DNA from: a virus
Length of the DNA stretch: 36,072 nucleotides
Direction: 5' to 3' (one strand)
Virus record (IMG/VR): IMGVR_UViG_3300035666_000090
Coordinates: 1-36,072 of that record
The position numbers were made by a program, and so were the translations under genes. Below, piece by piece: positions 1-5,838 of this stretch. How positions within the stretch are numbered: the first letter of the stretch is position 1; every line of letters begins with the position of its first letter. The notes under the pieces are model-generated. The model was not told the DNA's origin. It worked only from the letters and a program-made list of their open reading frames with translations, and did not search any database.

Positions 1-516
1 CCCCAGTCCGGGAAGACATTTGCGGCAACGGTCCTGGCGCATCGAGGCTTTCAGCCAGTGAGTTTCGCTGAACCACTGAAAAGAATGATTGTTGAATTTC
101 TAATTAGCCTTGGATACGAAAAAGATCAAGCGCTGAAACTTGCGTGGGTAGACAAGGAGTCGAATCTTCCGCAGCTTGATACAACCGCAAGGCGTTTGCT
201 GCAAACTCTTGGTACGGAATGGGGCAGGAATAATGTTTGCGAGGATGTTTGGATTCGCGTATGGAAAGCAAGGGCGCAAAAGCATGACTTGGTTGTTGTT
301 GATGACGTTAGATTTGAAAACGAAGCGGCTGCTGTAAAGGAGTCAGGGGGCGAGTTGTGGAAAATCGTTCGCCCGTCTGCTACTCACAACTCATCGCACG
401 TATCAGAAGGCGGGCTTGACAGCTGGGATGGATTTGACGTAGTTATAGAAAACAATGGCACAATTGAGGACTTTCGCGCAAAGATTGATCTAGCTATTTG
501 CAATGCAAAGCAGTAA
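1..516 (+). CDS. Deoxynucleoside monophosphate kinase (5'-truncated)
   Basis: Phosphorylates dNMPs to dNDPs with ATP, supplying precursors for phage DNA synthesis in the cytoplasm. The reading frame is open from base 1, so the true start lies before the window. The first residues read PQSGKTFAA, the end of a Walker A P-loop. The stretch VSFAEPLKRMI follows, typical of the T4 gp1-like dNMP kinase family. A VVVDDVRFENEA segment near the middle is also typical of these phage kinases, as is the C-terminal VIENNGTIEDF. The stop at 514-516 overlaps the start of the next gene. The family call is fairly sure; substrate specificity cannot be read from the sequence. Confidence 0.85.
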   Translation, partial: PQSGKTFAATVLAHRGFQPVSFAEPLKRMIVEFLISLGYEKDQALKLAWVDKESNLPQLDTTARRLLQTLGTEWGRNNVCEDVWIRVWKARAQKHDLVVVDDVRFENEAAAVKESGGELWKIVRPSATHNSSHVSEGGLDSWDGFDVVIENNGTIEDFRAKIDLAICNAKQ

Positions 517-1240
517 GGACGATATTTTTTACGATGCACGCTTGGTTGCAGATGCGCGACTGCATCTGTCAACCGTGATGAACGGACAATATTCGGAAGC
601 ATTTTTCGTTACAATGTGCAAAATACTGAGTAGAAAAACTTATTTGGGATACAAAACGTTTGCTGGAAAGGACGTAAAGCTTGGCGGCATTCTTGATTTT
701 ATCTATAATTCAAATTATGGTCTTGGCATAAAAACAAATAGCATCAATCAATTTGTTTCAAGCTGTGCGCGTGTAGCAATACAAGATAAAACACAAAGTC
801 AATATGCGTCGAAAATGATTTCATGGCTAAAAAACGAAGACGATCGCTTTGATTTCCCAGAAGAATACTTTCAATATAAAAGGCTTAGGACGTGTGTTCG
901 ATATATGTCAAGCAAAAACAAATTGCGAAAATATGAAGCAATAAGCTTACTGGACATGCTCTATAACGGCTACCCCCATCTACTTAAAGACATAGGCGCG
1001 GGAAGAAAATTCAAGGATGTTTTTGATTGCTGTGATCACTATTTACTTAGAAATAGGAGAGAAACACTAAAGCCAATCAAGCATCTTAGATTTGGAACTG
1101 TCGAAGGATGTCAAATAATCGCAGAAAAGCTCTACAAAAGATTTGAAAGGCGTCACATTCGCGCAATGATCGCTAAGTTGATCGAGCTTTACAAAGCGGA
1201 TCAGGAAAAAAGTGACGCTGCAGCTGCTGAGCAATCTTGA
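503..1240 (+). CDS. Hypothetical protein, 245 aa
   Basis: I do not recognise this protein. It begins with ATG 14 bases before the stop of the dNMP kinase gene, so the two are probably translationally coupled. The product is basic and rich in Lys, Arg and Tyr (for example YKRLRTCVRYMSSKNKLRKY), mostly predicted helical, with no signal peptide or membrane segment. Several Cys residues are scattered without a CxxC pattern. It is more AT-rich than the structural genes. Its position between a nucleotide kinase and a resolvase suggests a role in DNA metabolism, but that is inference from context only. Confidence 0.75.
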   Translation: MQSSKDDIFYDARLVADARLHLSTVMNGQYSEAFFVTMCKILSRKTYLGYKTFAGKDVKLGGILDFIYNSNYGLGIKTNSINQFVSSCARVAIQDKTQSQYASKMISWLKNEDDRFDFPEEYFQYKRLRTCVRYMSSKNKLRKYEAISLLDMLYNGYPHLLKDIGAGRKFKDVFDCCDHYLLRNRRETLKPIKHLRFGTVEGCQIIAEKLYKRFERRHIRAMIAKLIELYKADQEKSDAAAAEQS

Positions 1241-1751
1241 TCACTGCGCCGAGCAGAGCTTTTCGTTCTTCGTTGCAGGCAAGCCAGAGACACAGGGTTC
1301 AAAAAGCGCTTTCGGGCGAACGTGGACAGATGCAAACGGCAAGCAGCGTGTGGCCGTGGCGATGGTGGAGCAGTCGAAAGGCCTGCATCAGTGGCGAAGC
1401 AGCATCGGAAAGATGGCCCTGATCATGCGGCCAAGCATGTGGCGCACAGATGGCCTCTACGTGCTTAACGCTTTGTTTTATATGCCTCGCCCCAAGGCTC
1501 ACTACAACTCAAAGGGCGTGCTGAAGCCGAATGCGCCAGTCTTTCACAGCAAGCTTGGCGATGCCGACAAACTGTTGCGAGCATGTGGTGACGCCCTTAC
1601 AAAAATATGTTATGATGACGACGCCTTAATCGTCGCCGCTTCATCCGCCAAGCTTTTTTGCAGGCCTGACGGAGTTCCGGGCGCTCACATAACAGTGACG
1701 CGCCTCGATGAAGCAGCTGCCACCGGGGCCGCTCTTGTATTTGCCCCCTGA
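1212..1751 (+). CDS. RusA-like Holliday junction resolvase
   Basis: Endonuclease family that cuts branched DNA, used by phages to resolve recombination intermediates before packaging. The N-terminal strand FFVAGKPETQGSKS matches the 'G-P-x-xKqR/qGS' start of RusA-like proteins. The acidic catalytic motif is visible as GDADKL (residues 116-121; D117, D119), followed by D127 and the DDD cluster at 135-137 in KICYDDDALI. The best start is GTG at 1212, with AGGA at 1203-1206 as ribosome binding site; this overlaps the previous gene by 29 bases. Length (179 aa) is slightly above E. coli RusA (about 120 aa) because of the N-terminus and a short Ala-rich tail. The family call is good; activity is untested. 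Confidence 0.85.
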   Translation: MTLQLLSNLDHCAEQSFSFFVAGKPETQGSKSAFGRTWTDANGKQRVAVAMVEQSKGLHQWRSSIGKMALIMRPSMWRTDGLYVLNALFYMPRPKAHYNSKGVLKPNAPVFHSKLGDADKLLRACGDALTKICYDDDALIVAASSAKLFCRPDGVPGAHITVTRLDEAAATGAALVFAP

Positions 1752-1773
1752 CCGGGATACTTGCAAAAGCCGC

Positions 1774-1800
1774 TTGACTGTGCTAACTTGCATCAGTCAA
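1774..1800 (+). promoter_or_regulatory. Inverted repeat and possible promoter upstream of the cyAbrB-like gene
   Basis: A perfect 7-base inverted repeat, TTGACTG at 1774-1780 and CAGTCAA at 1794-1800, sits 14 bases before the ATG at 1815. Between the arms lies TGCTAACTT (1781-1789), which could be an extended -10 element, with TTGCAA at 1761-1766 as a -35 at 17-base spacing. The arrangement fits an operator overlapping a promoter, possibly autoregulated by the downstream DNA-binding protein. The -10 match is weak, so the promoter assignment is tentative; the inverted repeat itself is seen directly. Confidence 0.4.
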
Positions 1801-1814
1801 CCACACACGGCCCC

Positions 1815-2360
1815 ATGGCTCGCAAAAAACAGGACGCAGAAAACGTCCAAGATCCCACTATTTCTGAAATGGCAACCGAAACCCTCGCCCCCGAAGTCGA
1901 AGAAACCGAAGCTCCTGAAGCCGGTAAAACCAAAGTCAAGGGCGAAAAGATCACTGGTCAAGCTCTGCTTGATTACGTTGGTGCTCACAAAGAAGATCCC
2001 ATCGAGGAAGTTCTTTTCGCAACTGGTTACTACACCCTTGTAACCGATTCCGAGACCGGCGAAACCGAAACCCGCTATCACAAGCCCGCCTTCTTCAAGG
2101 CGATGACAGCGGCAAGCACCGGCTATGAGCCGCCCGCCAGCCGTCGCTCTTACACCACCCGTCGCAGCCGTCAGCCTGTGATCACCGTGGGCAAGACCGG
2201 CAACTGCGTGGTGGGCAACCGTCACAGCTCGATCGCTGGCTTTGAGGCGGGCTCCAAGGTGCAGGTGGTCGCAGAGGCTGGCCGGATCGTCCTGACCGCC
2301 TTTGAGGGCAGCGCAGACGCCGCAGATGCAGCCGACGAAGGTGATGACCTGGATCTTTGA
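1815..2360 (+). CDS. cyAbrB-like transcriptional regulator
   Basis: Probable DNA-binding regulator of the cyanobacterial AbrB (cyAbrB) type, 181 aa from ATG 1815. Residues 1-44 are a charged, Glu/Pro-rich leader. Residues 45-100 (ITGQALLDYVGAH, then GYYTLVT, then KPAFFKAMTAA) correspond to the N-terminal region conserved in cyanobacterial cyAbrB proteins (LTGxxLLxxV, CGYYs, FxxAll). Residues 121-162 hold the AbrB swapped-hairpin-like part, VITVGKTGNCVVGNRHSS then GFEAGSKVQV, comparable to 'xNGNivvGkaYt... GxepGdefei'. The C-terminus is acidic (ADAADEGDDLDL). An in-frame start at 1761 gives 18 more residues but would run through the inverted repeat; ATG 1815 is preferred although no clear ribosome site is visible. 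In cyanobacteria these proteins control carbon and nitrogen genes. The target of the phage copy is unknown. Confidence 0.7.
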   Translation: MARKKQDAENVQDPTISEMATETLAPEVEETEAPEAGKTKVKGEKITGQALLDYVGAHKEDPIEEVLFATGYYTLVTDSETGETETRYHKPAFFKAMTAASTGYEPPASRRSYTTRRSRQPVITVGKTGNCVVGNRHSSIAGFEAGSKVQVVAEAGRIVLTAFEGSADAADAADEGDDLDL

Positions 2361-2381
2361 TCCAATCGCCACCAGCAGACC

Positions 2382-2409
2382 GGCCTCGCTCACGCGGGGC
2401 CTTTATTTT
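2382..2409 (+). terminator. Intrinsic terminator after the cyAbrB-like gene
   Basis: GGCCTCGC (2382-2389) pairs with GCGGGGCC (2394-2401) around a TCAC loop, with one G-U pair, followed by TTTATTTT at 2402-2409. It starts 22 bases after the regulator stop and ends just before the MazG-like gene, so it would separate the regulator from downstream genes. Confidence 0.8.
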
Positions 2410-2417
2410 GCATTCTC

Positions 2418-2801
2418 ATGGGAACTCTTCAGAAACAGGCACAGGAATTCAGGGCAGTTTTTGAACTGCCGAGCGAATGGCAACAAGATTCATTTGAAAT
2501 GCAGCGACTGCTTATCAGAGAAGAATACAACGAGGCGGTGGTCGAAAGTTTTTCTTATGAGGCAAACAGGGATTCGGTAGAAATAAAAGAAAACTTTCTC
2601 AAGGAGCTGGCCGATCTCGTTTTCGTTTGCTATCAAATGGCAGAATATCTTGGTTGGGATCTTGATGAAGCACTGAATCGAGTGTTCGCTAGTAATATGA
2701 GCAAGGTTGGCGAGGATGGAAAAGTAGCAAGGCGTGAAGATGGAAAGGTCTTGAAAGGGCCGAACTACAAACCACCAACTCTTACTGATCTAGTCCAATG
2801 A
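2418..2801 (+). CDS. MazG-like nucleotide pyrophosphohydrolase
   Basis: Member of the all-alpha NTP pyrophosphohydrolase superfamily (MazG / PRA-PH / dUTPase-like), which hydrolyses (d)NTPs or related nucleotides to monophosphate and pyrophosphate. The metal-binding motifs are visible: EEYNE at 35-39 and ELADLVF at 63-69 (E63, D66). The C-terminus with RREDGKVLKGPNYKPP is typical of phage and bacterial small MazG-like proteins, where it follows an 'NmsKl...' segment (here SNMSKVGEDGKV). Length 127 aa suits a single domain. It lies immediately after a terminator with no obvious promoter, so it may depend on read-through. Cyanophage MazG proteins have been discussed as alarmone hydrolases, but dNTP house-cleaning is equally possible here. 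Confidence 0.8.
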   Translation: MGTLQKQAQEFRAVFELPSEWQQDSFEMQRLLIREEYNEAVVESFSYEANRDSVEIKENFLKELADLVFVCYQMAEYLGWDLDEALNRVFASNMSKVGEDGKVARREDGKVLKGPNYKPPTLTDLVQ

Positions 2802-2808
2802 ACATTGG
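2795..2808. promoter_or_regulatory. 14-bp palindrome at the end of the MazG-like gene
   Basis: CCAATG (2795-2800) and CATTGG (2803-2808) form an inverted repeat with a 2-base centre, overlapping the MazG-like stop codon. It is followed by a weak terminator-like hairpin and then a candidate promoter. It could be an operator or an mRNA-end structure. Seen directly; function inferred. Confidence 0.3.
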
Positions 2809-2818
2809 TAACAGAACG

Positions 2819-2838
2819 GCAAACGCTATTTGCTTTTT
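2819..2838 (+). terminator. Weak intrinsic terminator after the MazG-like gene
   Basis: GCAAA (2819-2823) pairs with TTTGC (2829-2833) around a 5-base loop, followed by TTTTT at 2834-2838. The stem is short and AT-rich, so termination would be partial. It sits between the MazG-like gene and a new candidate promoter. Confidence 0.4.
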
Positions 2839-2868
2839 GATCGCGACAGCATCTTTTTCTGTTATTCT
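2837..2868 (+). promoter_or_regulatory. Candidate promoter for the mini-ORF / thyX cluster
   Basis: An extended -10 element, TGTTATTCT (2860-2868), lies upstream of the ATG at 2886. A possible -35, TTGATC, lies at 2837-2842; the spacer of about 20 bases is long, so recognition would rely on the TGn extended -10. It directly follows a weak terminator, as expected for the start of a new transcript covering the three mini-ORFs, thyX and dcd. Confidence 0.4.
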
Positions 2869-2885
2869 TCATTCGCACATTCTCT

Positions 2886-3071
2886 ATGTCGCCAACTACA
2901 ACAGCACCAACCCAGAAAATGAAAACAAAAAGATTCGTGTTTCACATTCAGAGTCTGAACGTCATTCGTTCAATTCACGCAGTATCGGCAATTGAAGCTC
3001 GTCATCTTTTGATGAACAGCGACCTTGCGCCTTACTACGGTCAGGCGGTGCTCCTGACGGCCGATGACTGA
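2886..3071 (+). CDS. Small hypothetical protein, 61 aa
   Basis: Start ATG 2886 (alternative in-frame ATG at 2919, giving 50 aa). The product has no recognisable domain; its core reads KRFVFHIQSLNVIRSI then AIEARHLLMNSDLAPYYG, a mixed beta-alpha pattern. It is the first of four short to medium ORFs with overlapping or near-touching ends (2886-3533), which supports it over the alternative overlapping frame at 2798-2995. Function unknown. Confidence 0.55.
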   Translation: MSPTTTAPTQKMKTKRFVFHIQSLNVIRSIHAVSAIEARHLLMNSDLAPYYGQAVLLTADD

Positions 3072-3219
3072 TGCCGAGACCGATGCCATCATCAAGGCGG
3101 TCTGGAACCCCGAGGCGTCCCTGAGCGCCAACCTGAGGGCTCTGGTGCGTGCTGCTGCCTGTTATGGGTGGCGGTGCGCCCAGGCGGCTCGCTGGATTGA
3201 AAAACACAGCACTCATTGA
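3064..3219 (+). CDS. Small hypothetical protein, 51 aa
   Basis: ATG at 3064 lies inside the last codons of the previous ORF (8-base overlap), giving a short protein that starts MTDAETDAIIKAVWNPEA and ends ARWIEKHSTH. It is strongly helical and Ala/Trp-rich, without Cys pairs or a membrane segment. The base composition is GC-richer than its neighbours. Tight coupling on both sides (the next ATG is at 3221) supports it as a real gene. No function can be assigned. Confidence 0.6.
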   Translation: MTDAETDAIIKAVWNPEASLSANLRALVRAAACYGWRCAQAARWIEKHSTH

Positions 3220-3220
3220 C

Positions 3221-3376
3221 ATGCGTATTGATCCAATCGAAGAAAACAAAAAGCAGCAACGCCTGGAAGAATGGTTTCTAAAGGACGGGCGAGACAAAAA
3301 GGGGCATGAATTCTACATGCTTTATACTGGACTCGCTGATAAGTACATGAACAAAGAGGAAAGCGTCAATGTCTGA
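3221..3376 (+). CDS. Small hypothetical protein, 51 aa
   Basis: ATG at 3221 begins one base after the stop of the preceding mini-ORF. The product is a highly charged helical protein (MRIDPIEENKKQQRLEEWFL, ending YMNKEESVNV). The longer in-frame start at 3149 would overlap the preceding ORF over almost its whole coding 3' half and is less likely. The stop overlaps the next start (8 bases). No known domain is recognised. Confidence 0.6.
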   Translation: MRIDPIEENKKQQRLEEWFLKDGRDKKGHEFYMLYTGLADKYMNKEESVNV

Positions 3377-3533
3377 TCGAATTTCGCTTGAAGAACTCTT
3401 TCAGCAGTATTGGAAAGATTCTTTTCCGATGGCGCCCGCAAATAGGCAAAGTGCTGCATCGCATGTTGCATTTGCGCAATATGCACTGGCTCAACGTTTT
3501 GCTGAAAGGCAGGAAGTGAAGGATGAAGGTTGA
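3369..3533 (+). CDS. Small hypothetical protein, 54 aa
   Basis: ATG at 3369 overlaps the previous stop, and the stop at 3531-3533 overlaps the thyX start at 3523. The product (MSDRISLEELFQQYWKDS at the N-terminus, ending RQEVKDEG) is helical and amphipathic. The internal segment ASHVAFAQYALAQRFAER is a clear helix. Its position in a chain of stop-start overlaps leading into thyX is the main support. Function unknown. Confidence 0.6.
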   Translation: MSDRISLEELFQQYWKDSFPMAPANRQSAASHVAFAQYALAQRFAERQEVKDEG

Positions 3534-4152
3534 GCTTGTTCACTGCACGCCAGATGCGGAAAAATTGATTGTCAGGATGGCGCGGGTATCAAACCCCGCC
3601 AATCAAGACAATTATGAAACAGCGCCCAGACTGTTGCGCTACTTGATCAAACAGCCCCATTGGTCGCCATTTCAAATGGCCTCAATGTGCCTCAAGATTG
3701 ATACCGAGAGGGATATTGCGGCTCAAATTCTCAGGCACGCGAGCTTCTCTTTTCAAGAGTTTTCTACTCGCTATGCGCAAACAGAAATGGCGCAAATTCC
3801 TCAATTCAGGCGACAAGACAATAAAAATCGTCAAAACAGCTTTGACGATTTGCCAGAAGATGACGAGATTCGCTTTCGGTCTGCCGCAGGACAGATTATC
3901 GGAAGAGCCTATGGCTTGTATGAAGCAATGTTGGCGCAAGGCGTAGCAAAAGAAACAGCTCGCAGGGTTCTTCCCCTTTGCACCCCAACAACGTTGTATA
4001 TGCACGGCACATTGCGCTCATGGATACACTATATTCAGTTGCGCATCGGCAATGGAACTCAACTTGAGCATCGTGAAATTGCTGAGGAATGCAAGCGGGT
4101 ATTTACTGAATGCTTTCCGGTCATCGCGCAAGCGGCGTTTGGAGAGAATTGA
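3523..4152 (+). CDS. thyX: Flavin-dependent thymidylate synthase
   Basis: Makes dTMP from dUMP using FAD, NADPH and methylene-tetrahydrofolate. The ThyX signature RHRx7S appears as RHASFSFQEFS (residues 71-81) followed by TRY; the third position is Ala rather than the usual Arg. H46 in KQPHWSPF matches the conserved 'HxSPfE' strand, and RSWIHYIQLRIG with TQLEHREIA (165-186) matches the C-terminal substrate-binding region, including the conserved Arg at 174. Length 209 aa is usual. An AGGA about 8 bases before ATG 3523 supports the start. Many cyanobacteria and cyanophages use ThyX instead of ThyA. It works with the neighbouring dCTP deaminase and dNMP kinase toward dTTP. Confidence 0.93.
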   Translation: MKVELVHCTPDAEKLIVRMARVSNPANQDNYETAPRLLRYLIKQPHWSPFQMASMCLKIDTERDIAAQILRHASFSFQEFSTRYAQTEMAQIPQFRRQDNKNRQNSFDDLPEDDEIRFRSAAGQIIGRAYGLYEAMLAQGVAKETARRVLPLCTPTTLYMHGTLRSWIHYIQLRIGNGTQLEHREIAEECKRVFTECFPVIAQAAFGEN

Positions 4153-4342
4153 TCTTCTCCGCACACTGATCAACGCAAACTCCTGTTGCTCGCGCTGTGG
4201 GATCCTCTATGGCGAGCCCAGGGATGGCGTGAGCACCTCGATGCGGGGCGTTTGCAGCATTTGCAATCGCTCCGCTCTGCTCAAGGACACAAGGCACTAT
4301 GCTTATCTCCGCAAGGGGATCAAAAAGCTAAGTGATCATTAA
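4139..4342 (+). CDS. Small zinc-finger protein, 67 aa
   Basis: A small protein with two CxxC pairs, C17-x2-C20 (CCSRCG) and C39-x2-C42 (GVCSICN), which probably bind one zinc ion. The core CGILYGEPRDGVSTSMRGVC followed by NRSALLKDTRHYAYL resembles a recurrent phage zinc-finger pattern (CxxCGxxYG...G.sT...G.C.xC...xxRD..yL) whose function is unknown. The start is uncertain: TTG 4139 gives a 14-base overlap with thyX; an ATG at 4052 in the same frame would overlap thyX by 100 bases and is unlikely. It overlaps the dcd start. A nucleic-acid-binding role is plausible but unproven. Confidence 0.6.
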   Translation: MERIDLLRTLINANSCCSRCGILYGEPRDGVSTSMRGVCSICNRSALLKDTRHYAYLRKGIKKLSDH

Positions 4343-4889
4343 CGACATCGAGATAGAGCGTCTCTGCAAAGAACAAGCAATGATTCTCCCTTTCTCGCCC
4401 GATCAGCTGAACCCAGCTAGCTACGACGTTCGGTTGGGCGCAGAAATAATGATCGAGTCTGTTGCGACAAGAGATTTCATTCGTGCTCCTCTTGATGGCT
4501 ACACAGAAGAGAATCCGTGGATGCTGCGGCCAGGCCAATTCTGCCTTGGTTGCACGCAGGAAATCCTCAACATGCCAGAGGACATTGCTGGCACATTTGC
4601 CTTGAAATCAAGCCGTGGGCGAGAAGGGTATTCTCATGCCCTTAGTGCATTTATTGATCCTGGTTTTTACGGCAGCCGCTTGACACTTGAGCTGCACAAC
4701 ATTCGCCAAGTGCATCCAATTCCTCTTTACCCAGGAATGTTGATTGGGCAGATTGTTTTTCAGCGCATGGAAGCCGCTCCCCGTGTCAGCTATGCGGTGA
4801 AGGGGCATTACAATTTGAATCAAACCGTCATGCCGAGTGTCTGGCAGCAGTCACATGCGACGGAAGAGTTTGATAGGATTGCGGCGTAG
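4332..4889 (+). CDS. dcd: dCTP deaminase
   Basis: Deaminates dCTP to dUTP, the precursor route to dTMP. The family motif is clear: FALKSSRGREGYS (89-101) carries the Ser/Arg active-site residues, and SAFIDPGFYGSRLTLELHN (105-123) carries the catalytic Glu (E120). GQIVFQRM (139-146) is the conserved C-terminal strand. Length 185 aa is normal for Dcd. The start is GTG 4332, with GGGG about 14 bases upstream and an 11-base overlap with the zinc-finger ORF. It could be bifunctional (deaminase plus dUTPase), which cannot be told from the sequence alone. It is the last + strand gene before the convergent late arm. Confidence 0.92.
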   Translation: MIINDIEIERLCKEQAMILPFSPDQLNPASYDVRLGAEIMIESVATRDFIRAPLDGYTEENPWMLRPGQFCLGCTQEILNMPEDIAGTFALKSSRGREGYSHALSAFIDPGFYGSRLTLELHNIRQVHPIPLYPGMLIGQIVFQRMEAAPRVSYAVKGHYNLNQTVMPSVWQQSHATEEFDRIAA

Positions 4890-4890
4890 G

Positions 4891-4910
4891 GAGATTAGCA
4901 CTGCTATCTC
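4891..4910. terminator. Hairpin between convergent transcription units
   Basis: GAGATTAGC (4891-4899) pairs with GCTATCTC (4903-4910), with one bulged T and an ACT loop. It lies in the 52-base gap between the dcd stop (4889) and the stop of the convergent gene (4942). Neither strand shows a T-run directly after it, so it is a weak terminator candidate or an mRNA 3'-end stabiliser. Confidence 0.35.
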
Positions 4911-4941
4911 TTAGGGGGGCGGGTCTGTCGCAGCTTTGGCT

Positions 4942-5241
4942 CTACCCCGCAAACACTCTCACAGGCTGCTCCGGCTCAACGATGTAAGCGTCCCAGCCGT
5001 CGGGGAGGTCGCCCACGTAATTGACGTGCCAGCCGCTCAGCAGCACGGGTGGGGTGATCACCTCGCCGGTGTCGGGGTCGTAGGTGCCGCCTTTGTAGAT
5101 GGGGCCGATGACATCCAAGGCGTGGGTGTGGCTGGCGGTGAGCACCACGGTGTCGCCGTCGTCATTGGTGGTAGTGAAGCCAGCAGCATCCAGGGCAGCC
5201 ATGCCGGTGGATTCGTCGGGGAAGCGGATGTAGTGCGTCAT
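4942..5241 (-). CDS. Conserved phage protein downstream of the fibre gene, 99 aa
   Basis: Begins MTHYIRFPDESTGMAALDAA and ends with GWHVNYVGDLPDGWDAYIV and RVFAG. I recall this pattern (HALDVIG..., GWHVNY, PxGWxxyxVxPxxPxRVFaG) from small proteins that follow tail-fibre genes in many phages; no biochemical role is known to me. The ATG at 5241 overlaps the stop of the upstream HNH gene in an ATGA junction. The longer in-frame start at 5364 lies inside the HNH gene and is rejected. It is the last gene of the leftward late arm. Confidence 0.75.
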   Translation of the reverse strand: MTHYIRFPDESTGMAALDAAGFTTTNDDGDTVVLTASHTHALDVIGPIYKGGTYDPDTGEVITPPVLLSGWHVNYVGDLPDGWDAYIVEPEQPVRVFAG

Positions 5242-5248
5242 TGCGTGA
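5236..5248. repeat. 13-bp direct repeat, left flank of the HNH gene
   Basis: CGTCATTGCGTGA at 5236-5248 matches CGTCATTGAGTGA at 5826-5838 with one mismatch. The two copies lie exactly at the 3' and 5' ends of the HNH gene and contain its stop or start codon, each within an ATGA junction. This fits an insertion that preserved the coupling sequence. Confidence 0.6.
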
Positions 5249-5831
5249 TTGCCTGCAGCGTGGAGTTGGCTAGGCGCTGGGCTAAGCGATGCCTGTACCC
5301 CGAACTTGCAGCACCGGGCTTGCGTTTTGGTTGTACGGGTAAGTCTGCAGTTGCGTCTGCCCAAATCTTGCGATGTCGGATTTGGCTAATTAAATTGGAG
5401 TTAACGTTGTAATCTTGCGCAATTTCGCGGTTAGTCCTTGGGTCAAGATAAATATTTCTAACCGCTTCTGTAGTCAGCTTACTAGCTCCATTCCTTTGAC
5501 CTTTGCAGCTAACCCTGCGATTTTTTGCATCCATGTCATCAATATTCTCTTTGGCCGTTCCAAGAAACAAGTGAGCAGGGTTGACGCAAAGAGGTACATC
5601 ACAAACATGGCAGACCATCATTCCATCTGGAATGGGTCCATTTGCAATTTCAAAAGAAAGCCTGTGAGCCCGCTTTTGTATTTTCCAACCGAGCTGGAAG
5701 GCTCCGTACTTACCGCCACGGCCGCCTTGCTTTGCGCCAGTCCACAACCAGCAGTCTGTACTGCTGGACTCCTTGTCAACCTTTGACCAAAAATTGCTGA
5801 GCCGGGTTTCGGTCAAGACTCCTGTCGTCAT
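5238..5831 (-). CDS. HNH homing endonuclease with C-terminal HTH
   Basis: Free-standing homing endonuclease, 197 aa. FWSKVDK (14-20) then CWLWTGA (27-33) is the usual N-terminus of the HNH_3 family. AHRLSFE (55-61) follows, and the ββα-metal core is VCHVCDVPLCVNPAHLFLGT (73-92), with H75, N84 and H87 as the HNH residues and C74/C77/C82 as structural cysteines. Residues 117-156 (SKLTTEAVRNIYL, then NREIAQDYNVNSNLISQI) form a NUMOD/HTH-like DNA-binding part. The gene joins the upstream fibre gene and the downstream 99-aa gene through ATGA overlaps on both sides and is flanked by near-identical 13-bp repeats. It is more AT-rich than the fibre gene, which fits later acquisition. Confidence 0.88.
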   Translation of the reverse strand: MTTGVLTETRLSNFWSKVDKESSSTDCWLWTGAKQGGRGGKYGAFQLGWKIQKRAHRLSFEIANGPIPDGMMVCHVCDVPLCVNPAHLFLGTAKENIDDMDAKNRRVSCKGQRNGASKLTTEAVRNIYLDPRTNREIAQDYNVNSNLISQIRHRKIWADATADLPVQPKRKPGAASSGYRHRLAQRLANSTLQAITQ

Positions 5832-5838
5832 TGAGTGA
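5826..5838. repeat. 13-bp direct repeat, right flank of the HNH gene
   Basis: CGTCATTGAGTGA, one mismatch from the copy at 5236-5248. It spans the stop of the fibre gene and the start of the HNH gene. Confidence 0.6.

Noticed and set aside
1797-2393. Long - strand open frame of 198 codons opposite the cyAbrB-like gene
   Set aside because: It is a mirror of the + strand gene. Its product is low-complexity, starts in the next intergenic terminator, and the + strand frame encodes a recognisable family.
2798-2995. A 65-aa + strand frame with a hydrophobic N-terminus
   Set aside because: It has a possible membrane segment, but it overlaps the candidate promoter and the better supported 2886-3071 frame, which is coupled to the next ORF.
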